NCBI GenBank assembly: GCA_024364735.1
Contig: JAGFNQ010005420.1
Coordinates: 26,212-90,211, forward strand
DNA length: 64,000 nucleotides
DNA from: Boesenbergia rotunda
Taxonomy: Eukaryota; Streptophyta; Magnoliopsida; Zingiberales; Zingiberaceae
Direction: 5' to 3'
How positions within the stretch are numbered: position 1 is the first letter of the stretch; each line of letters starts with the position of its first letter. The notes under the pieces were generated by a model that worked only from the letters and a program-made list of their open reading frames with translations, was not told the origin of the DNA and ran no database searches. Made by a program: the position numbers and the translations under genes. Shown here one piece after another: positions 11,000 through 22,188 of the stretch.

Positions 11000-11202
11000 C
11001 GGCAATTTACCAAAGGGCGTACGTAACAATACGAAATTACCAAAGGGCGTCCCATGGTTTCTATGTTACCAAAGGGCGCAGCCCTTTAAGTGAACTTCCT
11101 ATTATACCCTTGGCGCCACAATAGACCTTTTCCATTCCCATTTTCGAGACATCCGAATCACTTTTGCAGTAAAATAAGAATATGTGGTTCGGATGTCAAG
11201 GT
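11000..11202 (+). repeat. MULE left terminal inverted repeat
   Basis: It matches the reverse complement of 28766-28968 at 201 of 203 positions by eye. It holds three copies of TTACCAAAGGGCG at 11007, 11037 and 11066, about 30 bp apart. There is also an internal inverted repeat, GACATCCGAATCAC at 11148-11161 against GTGGTTCGGATGTC at 11184-11197. Transposase binding normally occurs within such repeats, so the three iterated motifs are candidate binding sites. Confidence 0.93.
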
Positions 11203-11499
11203 AGTGAAAATATTCTCAGCCTATATATATAATACTAACTTGCAAAAGTCGAATCATCACGAGGGTACGTATATATTTCGACTTTGCACAACTCAATTGA
11301 TCAAGGCAGCTGAGGAAGATAGGTGCTGAAGGAGAAAAAGCAAGCAACAGATTGGTAACAAATACAAATAGTAATGTACGTATGATTGTCATCTTTGATA
11401 TTGTATCAGACCTGGTTTTATACTTATCAACTCTTGCTACAATTTGAATGTTTGGAGGAGTCTAAGGGTGATATGATTACATAATAAGGCACTATGAAA

Positions 11500-12105
11500 T
11501 TTGTTAAAATGAAGATAAAAAAATGCTTGAATTCGACCTAGGGATGATATATTACCATATCAGGCCCTAGAAGGGCCAGAAATTAAAGGAGTTAAATCCC
11601 TAGGAGTGCATGATATCATTAGATTTCAGGCCCTAGGAGTGAATCAAATATGTTATTTTCAGGCATTGGCAGGGGTTGAAAAAAATGAATTCAGGTCCAC
11701 CTAGGGCCTAAAAAAAAGGAATTCAGGTCCACCCAGGGCCTGAAATGAAAAGATTTCAGGTCCTTACAGGTGCTGAAATCATTGGATTTGAGGGTCTGGG
11801 AGGGCCTGAATCAATATAATTCACGCCCTGTGATTTCAGGCCCTGGGAGGCAAAAGGGGGTGAGCCTGAAATAAAATGATTTCTGGCCCACGGTGGGCCT
11901 GAAATAAATCATTTCAGGCCCACCGTGGGCCTGAAATCAATCATTTCAGGCCCACCGTGGGCCTGAAATAAAACATTTCAGGCCCAATGGAGGGCCTGAA
12001 ATAAAAAATTGGCAGGGCCAGGGTGGGCCTGAAATCACTTCAATTCAGGCCCAGTTTGGGCCTGAATACCTCCATTTCAGGCCTCAAGTGGGAAAATTTC
12101 AGGGT
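11500..12105. repeat. Palindrome cluster 1 (CAGGCCC...GGGCCTG)
   Basis: Roughly a dozen units of about 36-40 bp, degenerate to about 11880 and then clean to about 12080. A unit is CAGGCCC, a 4-6 nt centre, GGGCCTG, then a GAAAT...ATTTC linker that is itself self-complementary. The best copies near 11915 and 11950 read CAGGCCCACCGTGGGCCTG. The cluster lies between the left terminal repeat and the transposase exon. Confidence 0.85.
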
Positions 12106-12194
12106 TTTTATGTAAGGTTAGAGGTTTGGGCCTTCCTAGGTCCTTGATTATGTTTTTCAAAGTTTGCTAAATGTAATTGTAATTTATTTTTCAG

Positions 12195-14295
12195 GGATGA
12201 TAATGATGTTGACGAAATTATCTCCGAAATATGGAATACTCTTGATGATAATGCTGTCACGGGGAATGGATCAGAAATTCCAAGGAATTTGACAATTGAT
12301 CTAAATGAAGAAGCAACTAATATAGAAGGTGAGGGTTTGAATTCTTCTTCAAGAGTTGTTGAATTCTTTGAGGCAACTTGGAGTGGGGAGGAAGGAATTG
12401 AAATCCGGAATGCAAATGAATTAGAACCCATTACAAGTGTTCTAGAATTCCAAGCCGATGATATGCAGATTGAGGAATATGATTTCCCCCCAGATGAGTA
12501 CAGTGACTTAGAGGAGGAGTTTCCATTAGCTGAAGATTCTTATATTTTAAATTCTCGATTGCTTGTTGGGCCAATTGGAGAGTTAGAGGCAAGAGATGGG
12601 CATGAATTTTTTGTGGGGCAGATATTCCCATCTAGAGAAGAATTCAAGAATGCACTTGTCAAACATGCCATGATTAAGCATATGAGATATAACCCAGTTG
12701 ACACCCGAAAAAATAGAGTTAAAGCAGTGTACTTCAACCAACCATGTACATGGAGAGTAGTAGCAAGGGGGGAAGTAGAGTTCACTATTACAAAATATAT
12801 AAAGGAACACCAATGCGGAACTGTTAGGGAAAGTGCTGATCATCATGCATGCTCTTCATCATTTGTTGCTTCTTTTGTTGAAGAGCAATTTCTTCATAAT
12901 GAACAATACAAACCAAGTATGATTATATCAGATATTAAAGCTCGATTTGGAGTGACCATATCATACAGAAAAGCATACATAGCTAGGGAGAAAGCATTGA
13001 AAAAGGTTGTTGGAGATTATGATGAGGCTTATAGAGATCTTCCACAATATCTGCGTGAGTTAAGAGCTAGAGATCCTGAGACGTATGTGGCACTATGCAG
13101 GAATGGTGACAATCAGTTCCAGCGGTGTTTTTGGGGTTTTGGTGCTTGCCGAAGGGTTTTCAGGTCTTATTTGCGTAGACTTATCGGAATTGATGCCACA
13201 CACCTAAGAGGAAAGTTTCCGGGAGTAATGTTGATTGCAACGACGATTGATGGTAATGACAATGTTCTTCCAGTTGCCTTCGCAATAGCTGAAGTTGAAT
13301 GTGGGTCTGCATGGGAGTGGTTTTTGGAGCATACAAATAGGTTCTTTGGTGTCGATGATCACTCAATCACCATAGTATCAGATAGACATCGGGGCATTAT
13401 ATCAGCAGTTAGAAAAGTCTACCCAAACGCGCATCATGCCTTTTGTTGCCACCACATGTGTTGTAATTTGGTAACTGATACTGGAAGTAGAGCTGCTGTA
13501 GGTTTGTTTTGGGCAGCAGCACGAGCCAACACAACACTCCAATATGATATGATAATGCAGACAATGCTTGAAAAACATCCAGTTGCCCATAAGTGGCTTC
13601 ACAACATTGACCCTAAAAGGTGGGCAAATGCACACTTTACAGGGAGAAGGTACAGAATGCTTACCACGAATTGTGTGGAGAGCTTAAATGCTTTGTTCAA
13701 GTCTACACGTGAGCTTCCCATAAACAGATTAATTGATAATACAAGAAGAAAAGTTGCTCAATGGTTCTATAACCGTAGAGAGCAAGTCTCCAAATGGCAG
13801 CTTGCTTTGACACCTAATGCTACAAAAGAAATAGATTCAAGGAGAGAGAAAGCAAGAGCTTATAAGGTTCACCCTTACTCTCAATCAGAAATGGAAGTAG
13901 AAACATGGGGCACTTTATACATTGTTGATTTGGAAAAAAAGGTTTGTCATTGTGGGGAGTTTCAAATTTCAGGACTTCCTTGCTCACATGCTATTGCCGT
14001 AATCATTTACAGGAACATGGATACACTTCCTTATTGTGAGCATTTTTTTTATTCTGAAACTTGGAAGTGGGTTTACATGGATCGTATTTTCCCTTGTAGA
14101 AGCAAGCAGTTTTGGCCTACTGGAGTAAACGACATTACAGTTCTATGTCCCCGTAGCCTTGTGCAGCCTGGTAGACGAAAGAAGGCACGGATAGAATCCA
14201 GACACAATGGCAAGGTCAAACTAAAATGCAGCCGGTGCAAACAACTTGGTCATTATAAAAGGACATGTAGAATGCCGCCAGCCCCAAGGTCTTGA
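12195..14295 (+). CDS. mudrA-like: MULE transposase (MURA type)
   Basis: One long uninterrupted frame runs to the TGA at 14293-14295. A TTTTCAG acceptor at 12188-12194 suggests the N terminus is in an upstream exon I could not place; otherwise the first in-frame ATG is at 12463. An acidic N terminus is followed by a MuDR-type DNA-binding region (FVGQIFPSREEFKNALV ... CTWRVV ... EHQCG, about 12607-12830). The MULE transposase core has Asp in GIDATHL at 13192, Asp in VSDRHRG at 13381 and Glu in NCVESLNA at 13678, the expected DDE triad. A SWIM zinc finger (CHC at 13945-13953, CSH at 13981-13989) and a C-terminal CCHC knuckle (CSRCKQLGHYKRTC, from 14227) complete it. No stop or frameshift was found, so it may be active. 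Confidence 0.9.
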
Positions 14296-14550
14296 GTTAA
14301 TTGGTATATGTAGTGACCCAATATTCTGAGTGAAGTGTATATTTTGTATAGAGGATAACTGAATGTAACGATTTTGTATATTTTACAGCTATAGTATTGT
14401 CAAAAAACTAGTTGTTGTTAATGTTGTGACTTGAAGAAGTATTTTAATATTATGATACATTTCTTCTTGTGTAAAGTGATGTAAGCAGAATTGAGCAGTT
14501 GTGAAGTTTTCGGATTTTGAAACCCACCAAAATGTAATTTCTGGTCTTGA
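14296..14550 (+). other. Transposase 3' flank
   Basis: AT-rich sequence follows the MURA stop up to the LTR insertion. It probably contains the transcript's 3' untranslated region. The TSD copy CTTGA is at 14546-14550. Confidence 0.5.
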
Positions 14551-17422
14551 TGTCACGCCCCGAGGAGTCGCTTGACCGATACGGATCGGCCAGCTTCCCC
14601 TACGCCCGGCGGACAATTCACATACTCAAGACCAAAACACCAAACCAGCGTACAAACCAAGGAAATCGTGCATACCGGTATGACTAACAACAAAGTCAAA
14701 AGACATAAGGCCTCCACGGCACACAAAAGTACAACCAAATCGAAATAAGAACACAGCGGAAGATAATAAAACGAATACACAGTACCGACACTCAAAACAG
14801 GAACTATAAATCAAAGAAAAACATCTCGACGCAAGGTGATGGGACTGGCTGCTGGACCCTCCTGGCGATCAACCTGAAATAAAAACAAGGAGCTACGGGG
14901 TGAGTTCATAGAACTCAGCTGATAACTCATATATATGCAAGATAGTCTAAGCTAACAATAGAGATACACTATCAAGATATCGCAGGTACTATCCATACTA
15001 AATAAAGCAAATCCGAGAAATAGAACGAACATACCAGCGATGCAGGGTCATCAAGACCATGAAAAAGGGTCTCCTGAATGTGCATGTCAATCATGTGCAA
15101 CAACCACATACAGCAATTGTAAAGAAATACGTATGCACATGGTGCAATGACATGGTCACCTCTGTCGCCGGTCAGACATCGTCACCTGTGTACGGGAGGA
15201 AGCTGAGCGGGGGCCAACCTCCGGCGTAGAGCTGTGACTCCATCCGTACTCAACTCATTCGGGGGCCATCCCTACCCCAGGTAATAGAGCGGTTGAGTAG
15301 GCGGTATGCTGGCGGTGTAACACCCCTACCCCATGACATATCCGGGTAGCCATCCCTACCCCTGGTCATCATCCGTAGAACTGGGGGGATATCTCTATCT
15401 GAGTGTTACACCCACCCCATGTGATATGGGGGCGAAATCTCTCTCTCATCTCCTGGTATTAGGGCAACTCAAGGAGGGACCCCTGCCTGCTACCACGCTC
15501 CGGTCCACTAACCCATGAGTGCATGAGCGGAGCAGCACAGGGCATCCTACCCATACTCCGTCAACCACTAACCCCTGAGTGGCCGTATGGGTAGGTCAGT
15601 ATGACTGTCGACCTAGCCTACCCAACAATGGGCCCCTGGTCGACAGTGATGCAAGGTGCACGATGATGCATGACGACAGTCACAACAGCATCTACTATCT
15701 AATCCACCTATATCAACATGTTATGCAAGGATCACATACGATTATGCACCATATCCTACATCCTAGAGGGTGTCAGTATCACATATCAGGTCTAATATAA
15801 ATACCATAGTAACGGAAAACAGATACACGCAAATAATACCCTATCGCTAATCCTAGCATATCAAGCATATAAGGCTGTGACTCTCTAGAAGATAAGTCAG
15901 AGTTACCCGCCTCAATATGATGTCGTCCGGTGCGCAAGAACCCCCGTCCAGAAATAAAATCCGCAACCAAGGAGTCAGCTCAAAGCCCTGCATCCAAAAA
16001 TATGATCTTAGCTATATACTCAATTTAATAGCTAATCAAATAATTCCCTAAATCAAATTAGAGTTAACCCTAATACACTAGTCATTTAATTAATCCAAAT
16101 CAAATGACTAACTCTTAATCCTTGGGTCTTGGTTTGACTTAAGTCTAGCCTAAGCCCAACCTAAATCCCATCAACCCCAAACCAAGAATTGACCTAGATC
16201 CAAGCTCAAAACACAGGGGAAAACAAACCCAATAAACTCACCAAGACCAATCCAATCAGTACCAAGAAATGATAGAGACCAAGATCACATCTCACCAACC
16301 CATCTCACCAACCCAGCGTGATCGAAGCAACTCCACATACTGATTAATTAAAACCCAAGCAACACAAAACCGAATCACATTACACCTCCCACTCCCGGCA
16401 ACGATCAGAGCACTCCCCCTCATAACAGAAGATCAGCAACCACCGAACCAACACTCGAATCCCCTATCCACCAACACACGCACGGCACATCAACAATCAC
16501 AGATCTACACCAGGAACCGGAACATCCAAGCATAAATCGATTCTAATTAGACATCCAAATTTGTATTCGCATCAAATCCAAGATCTGAATTCGAACCCTA
16601 ATCAAGCTACCCATTCACACAAATGTTACATCTGATCAAGAATTAGAGCTGGAACTCACCTCCACAGCTCTCTGTGTCGCCGGGAACAAACGACCAGCAA
16701 CCCAAAACAGCCACTGAAGGCAAAGCAGTTCCCTAGCTCCGAATGTATCTCCGCCGAACCCTAGAGCCATCCCATGATCTGATTAGAAGGCAATCGGAAG
16801 AACGAGATCAAGAGAACTGGAGATGGAGACTTACCACGGCGAGAAATCAGCTGTCGAGTAAGTCCGGATCTCTCAGAGCAAGCTTGATCTCGGAAAAGTC
16901 GACGGTGTCGCTCCCTAGATCCAAGAACAGCGCTCAAACGCCCGGAGTAATCGAAGGCGGAATTAAAAATCAGCGAAAGAGGCAAGAACGAAATGGCGAC
17001 TCACCTACTCAAACGGACGCAGTCTAAACGATCCCCAGGTCCGGCGATCACCTCACCGCTTCCGTGGAGATCTCCTAACCTACTGGCGTCCCCGATCGAG
17101 GAAGAGGGGAGCGTCTCAGCACCGAATCCCAACTCTCCTCCGGCCGGAACGGGCGCCAAGTACCCAGATCCGGAAGTTCGGTCGGAAATCGGAGCCGCGA
17201 ATGCTGTTAGGTGGAAGAGGAAGGTGTCGCCGTTGGAGAAGAAGAAGGAGAGGAAGAAGCGATCGGGAAGATGCGGCTCGTGAGTCGCGACGGGAAGAAA
17301 GAGTTGGCATTTAAGTGCCCTAGGGCCTTCTGCACTTAAGCCTCTCATCTTCCAATATTTCCAATTAAGCCCTTAACTTAGGTAAATTCGCATTTAACCC
17401 TCCAAAATTTTGATATTTAACA
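14551..17422 (-). mobile_element. Long solo LTR, probably Ty3/gypsy
   Basis: The block starts TGTCACGCCCCG and ends TTTAACA, flanked by CTTGA at 14546-14550 and 17423-17427. Read on the minus strand it begins TGTTAAAT and ends GGGGCGTGACA, the form common in Tekay/Del-type chromovirus LTRs. At 2,872 bp it is long, but within the known range for that group. No protein-coding internal region, primer site or second LTR is visible, so a solo LTR is the best reading. From 15,240 to 15,600 it holds degenerate short repeats built on CATCCCTACCCC. Confidence 0.8.
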
Positions 17423-17860
17423 CTTGAAGTCCTGAAGTCCTATGGTTTGTGAATATATATCATTTGAGACCCTTTGTTTGTTTGTTTGCTTTGTTGAATC
17501 ATTGTTCTGTGCCAACTGATACTGTATTAACACGTAATTGATAATCATTAGGACTATGTTTGGAGACCAAAAATACCATCTCCTAGCTATCCAAACTTTA
17601 ACTACTGGTAATGAGCTTTGAGAATTCAAAATATCATAGGTCCATGAAACAAACCTCCTGCTGTGCCAAATTCTGAAAAAATGAGGTAATGATGTGGATG
17701 GAATTAAATTGTGATATGCAATGTCTATGTAGGTACTCTTTTTTTTGTTTAATATTAAAAATAATTTCACAACATGTATATTTATATAACATTACTAAAT
17801 CATTCTAATATTGAATTATTTGAAATCTGAAATGAGATTATTTGAATTCTGAACATTATT
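17423..17860. other. MULE interior, no gene seen
   Basis: AT-rich MULE sequence runs from the LTR to palindrome cluster 2. No coding pattern on either strand was supported. Confidence 0.5.
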
Positions 17861-17867
17861 GTGTCAG

Positions 17868-18052
17868 GCCCAAGCTGAGCTTGAAATGGAATTATTTCAG
17901 GCCCAGAGTGGGCCTGAAATGAGATGATTTCAGGCCCACTCTGGGCCTGAAATAATTCTATTTCAGGCCCAGCGTGGGCCTGAAATAATTCCATTTCAGG
18001 CCCAGCTTGGGCCTGAAATCATCTCATTTCAGGCCCAGCGTGGGCTGTGATT
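17868..18052. repeat. Palindrome cluster 2
   Basis: About six CAGGCCC/GGGCCTG units with ATTTC/GAAAT linkers, 30-40 bp each, lie between the convergent ends of the transposase and the ULP1-like gene. A more degenerate pair follows at 18,253-18,305. Confidence 0.85.
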
Positions 18053-18513
18053 TAAAAATAGGGTAGAGGAAAAGTAAGGTTCAATATTGCTTATAGTATC
18101 GACAAGAGGACAGATTATAGATTACACTTTTAGACAATAACAAGGATCAAAAGCAATGCTCCATTGGTTTATCAAAATGGTTTACATATATTTTAACTAC
18201 AAACATATATTGTTTGTCATTAAACTTACATCATACAACTGAATCATTTTGTTTCAGGCACTGACTGGGTTTCCTAAAATGCTTTTGTATCAGGCCCAAT
18301 GTGGTCCTCATTTCAAATGATTCTAGCAAAAATAAGGTTCAATATTACTGAAAAAATTCGACAACATTTACAGATTACAGATCATATATGAGACAAACCC
18401 AATAATCCGAAGCAAAGTTTCATTGATTTGAGAAGGAGTACATGGATTGTATAATTACAAATACAATGTTTGTGCTGACAATTACATATGCATAGTATGA
18501 ACAAAAACTCTAG

Positions 18514-21345
18514 TTACAGATTTAACTTCCAACACTTGTCTCTCATTATTTTATAACCCACTTGAAATCGATAATTTTTCATATCCTTTTGGCTAAAATC
18601 TGTAGATCTTTGGAAAACTAGACTTTCTGCATACTGCATCATGAAAAAGGCACAATCTGACTTGAAAAACCAATATTGACATTGTTGTCATCTTATAAAA
18701 TCAACTATGAAATGCATTGTTATTTTTAACAAAAATAAACATCCTCTTACGATCTGGATTGGGTGGGTCATTGTACAACAATTTTAGTAAACTCTGTCCC
18801 GGATATGGCAGGCAATCCTTTATTCCATGTCTTGTAATAAGACCAGGTCATATTTTTGAAAAACGCCACCTACACAGATATGACATTAGTAACAATTATA
18901 TTAGTATGAACCTTTTTGTTGAGGTATATCTATGAAGTAGAAAACTTACAATTTTTTCAAATTTAGCAGTGTACCCTTCTGTGGCGCCGAGAGAATTATA
19001 ATGATGGATACAACCGTCCACGAGGTCAATAACCATTAGATGCCAATGATCGTATGCATTATTTAGAGGACATATGATATATCTAATCGGCTTATCCGTA
19101 TCAGTAGCAATAGTTTGTTCAAAAGCCTGAGCGTGAATCGCCTCAAAAAGATCCTATGGTTATTAAAAAGTAAGTGTCAGTGGACTAAATCATAGAAAAA
19201 AACAATAATGATTTAGTAGCTAATTAACTTACATCAAACCCCACCCCACAAAATATGGAGGGATGGTATGGTGAGTTACACGCTTTTGCTTCTTTTCCAA
19301 GAATAGTCCAGTATGCATTGATGCAATCCCCGATGGTGTAGTCATTCAATCAAATATTGTCAAAAAAGATAGCATATCTAATGTAAAGGTCTCATTCGAC
19401 CATACTGGATTGAACTGATACCTACATGCAAATAAGATAAGCAACTTAATGAAATTTTGAAGATTCACTTTTATTAATGAATGTCAATAATCATCATTGT
19501 TTTACAATAATTTTTCAAATGCAATAGCAACTAACTCACTTTAATTTACTAAGCTTTAATAATGTTTCAACAATCTCTGCATCTTTAGGCTTCTTCTTAA
19601 AAATTGCCCTGGAATTCCTCAAGAATTTGCTTTTGACCTTTTGAAATTCTTTAGCTTTAGCTGCGTGATGTTCAGATATGTTTGTTTGGGAGGAGGTGTG
19701 AGATTTATTTGTTTGCGTTGTAGTATCTGAGATTGATGGGGCAGGAGCCGTGTCATCTTCATCATCTTCATCTTCATCCTCATCCTCACCCTCATCCTGA
19801 ACAACTTGTTTGCCCTTGCCAGTGGCTCATCTTCATCTGACCCTTTGCTTTGCAATTGTTCATACAGCTTCTTGATTCTTTGGTTACACTGAAGTATTAT
19901 CTTCTCTCTTGCAGCTAGTTTTTTTTCATTACGCTCCTCTTGTACTTTAAGCTGCGAAACTTTGTCACCAATTATTATATCCTTTTCAACAATGATGTCA
20001 TCCTTTTGTTTAAGTTGCGACTCCTTCTCTGCAATGATTGTTTCTTTCTGAGCAATAATTTGATCCTTGGCACTGATTTCTGTTGCTGTCTCACTTGTGG
20101 CTTCCTCCAAACTTTTAAGTGCTATATTTAAATCGTGCTGTAAGGTCTCAATTTATTCTTGTTTTTGTATACATATATTGCAGGCTTCCGTTTGTAAGGC
20201 CTGTTGCCTTCCTTGTGGTGCCTGGCTTCCTTCTGGTGCCTGCTGTAATTCCTCAGAGTGTACCTCAAGTGGTTGAGTTGGAGGATAGTAGTCAGGTACC
20301 AAATCATGCTCTATATCAAACGGAATTAAATCAACAATAATTGAATCTGTGGCCACACGGTCTATCATCCTCTTGATACTCTCAACGTGGGCTTTAGGCC
20401 AAGTCCAGCGAAGTATTCTTGGCAATTTATGAGGATGTTGAGGAGCAGCAATACTAATATGTTCAGTAACCCATACCTGCAACATCATTATAATCAGTAA
20501 ATTATATTCATCATCAAATTATATCAGCAGATATAAGTAACTATAACTTACAGCCAAAATATTTGGAAATCCCTTGAGCAAGGGAGCCTTGGCCGGTTGG
20601 GTTTAATCACCTACATGTCTTCTATGTCTCATTGTCACCTCCTTTCCAATGGCTCCCAACTGAGGAGCCATGAAATTGTACACGACATTGCACCAATTAT
20701 AGTTTCGTAGATTGTCAAAATCATCTACACAATCAATAAGTGACACGGCATGAATGACAAGTATGCTGCTAGTACCACAAAATAGCACTGTACTGAAAAA
20801 ATAGAGCTTGTCATTGGATGTAGACTTTATTATCAGTTTCTCCAAATGTCGGGCAGAACAACTGGAATCTTCAAAATACTCCTTGTACAGTGGCGTGGAG
20901 GCCTCATTTAAATCAAGTTGGACTATCTCTCCATGATCAGGTAGCCCTAGAATAAGTGATATATCAACCTTTGTGAAATTCAGATTTTTCCCATGGATTA
21001 CAAAGCTCTGTTCTTCTTCATCCCAATTATCAAACATGTTCTGAACTTGGGTCTTACACAAGAACTAGTAGGAAGGTCGAGGACTAAAGAAAAGGGTGTG
21101 TCTCGAAGCAACTGTTCTTGTGCTGGTGTGGGTGGAACAGAATCAATAAAATTTTGGAAATGGGATAGGCAACTTTTCCAGTTCATTCGTTTGCTTCGAC
21201 CTCTGTTGGCAAAACTTGAATACTGGGTAGGCAATTTGATTTTTCGTTTTGGCAGCTGTTTTTTCTCATGACTTCCCCCAGAGACTTGCTGTTTCTTAGA
21301 TTTGGTGGGAGCAGCTTTCTTTGAAGCTGATCTTTTTTGACCCAT
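18514..21345 (-). pseudogene. ULP1-like C48 protease gene of the MULE, decayed
   Basis: On the minus strand the gene probably starts with MGQKRSASKK at 21345. It reads a DUF1985-type N-terminal region (LLRDTPFSLVLDLP ... DISLILGLPDHGE ... DDFDNLRNYNWCNVVYNFMAPQLG). An exon from 20476 to 19540 holds a Lys/Glu-rich coiled coil (KDQIIAQKETIIAEKESQL) and an acidic tail. The C-terminal exons hold the protease: DYTIGDCINAYWTILGKE near 19330, HWHLMVIDLVDGCIHHYNSLG near 19000-19050 with the catalytic His and Asp, and SDCAFFMMQYAESLVFQ near 18640 with the catalytic Cys. The stop is at 18514-18516. Frame breaks near 21065, 19810 and 19340, and stops at 20603 and 20151, show decay. ULP1 enzymes cut SUMO from proteins; capture by MULEs is known. 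Confidence 0.75.
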
Positions 21346-21649
21346 ACCGAACTTTGCAACCATAAAACAAAAAATTATTTGACACAAACAAAAATGACAC
21401 TTAGAATTCGTTCATAAAGGGCCTCCTCAAATTCAGTCTTTTACTGAAAACTATCGCTAACCCTAGGTGAAAGCAAGAACTGAAATGACAAACTAAATAT
21501 TAGGGTACGTACAAATTGACTAGTGCGATGACGATGATGTCGCCCACAACTTCTCCAATCAAGACAAGCCCGCAACCTTCAAATCGCAACAAATCTGGAG
21601 CTAAACAAATCAGTGACTGCTATACAAATGAGTGACTGCTGGGCCTGAT
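21346..21649. other. Presumed 5' flank of the ULP1-like gene
   Basis: Short AT-rich gap between the presumed start of the minus-strand gene and palindrome cluster 3. It would have held the gene's promoter, but no TATA box stands out. Confidence 0.4.
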
Positions 21650-22188
21650 ATAAATCGTTTCAGGCCCTAGGAGGCGCTTTTTATATGTATTATAAATATA
21701 ATTTAGGTTATATCTATTTATATTTATAAAAATAAAATTAAATTTGGAATATATCATATAAATTTCAGATTTTAGATTTGCATTTTATTGATTATGTATT
21801 TATATTTACTTTTCAAGGCTCTAATATTCAGATATATTTGATTTTATTGATTATGTTTTTAATTTTATTGAACGAAGCTGACCCTGAAATAAGATATATT
21901 CAGGCCCAAGTTGGGCCTGAAATAAAATTATTTCAGGCACACCGTGGGCCTGAAATAAAATTATTCAGGCCCAACGTGGCCCTGAATTAAAATTCTTTCA
22001 GGCCCACGGTGGGCCTGAAATAAAATTCATTCAGGCCCACGGTGGGCCTGAAACAAAATTATTCAGGCCTACCTTGGGCCTGAAATACAATTAATTCAGG
22101 CCCACCGTGGGCCTGAAATAAAATTACTCAGGACCACCTTGGGCCTGAAATAAAATTATTTCTAGCCCAACTAGGGCCTGAAAGAAAA
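21650..22188. repeat. Palindrome cluster 3
   Basis: One isolated unit near 21,650 is followed, after AT-rich DNA, by about eight head-to-tail units from 21,893 to 22,182. They are spaced about 36 bp apart with AAATAAAATTATT-type linkers. Cores vary (ACCG, ACGG, AACG) while the CAGGCCC and GGGCCTG arms are mostly kept. The cluster adjoins the satellite array with no unique sequence between. Confidence 0.85.

Noticed and set aside
11880..12080. CRISPR-like look of the spaced palindromic repeats
   Set aside because: The linkers are not unique spacers but near-identical self-complementary strings, and the context is a plant transposon with no Cas genes.
16743..17348. Open frames on both strands near the end of the long gypsy LTR
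   Set aside because: GC-rich stretch of an LTR leader; no recognisable domain and both strands open.
17800..17994. Minus-strand frame with repeated FQA-x-x-GPEI peptides
   Set aside because: It is a translation of palindrome cluster 2, not a gene.
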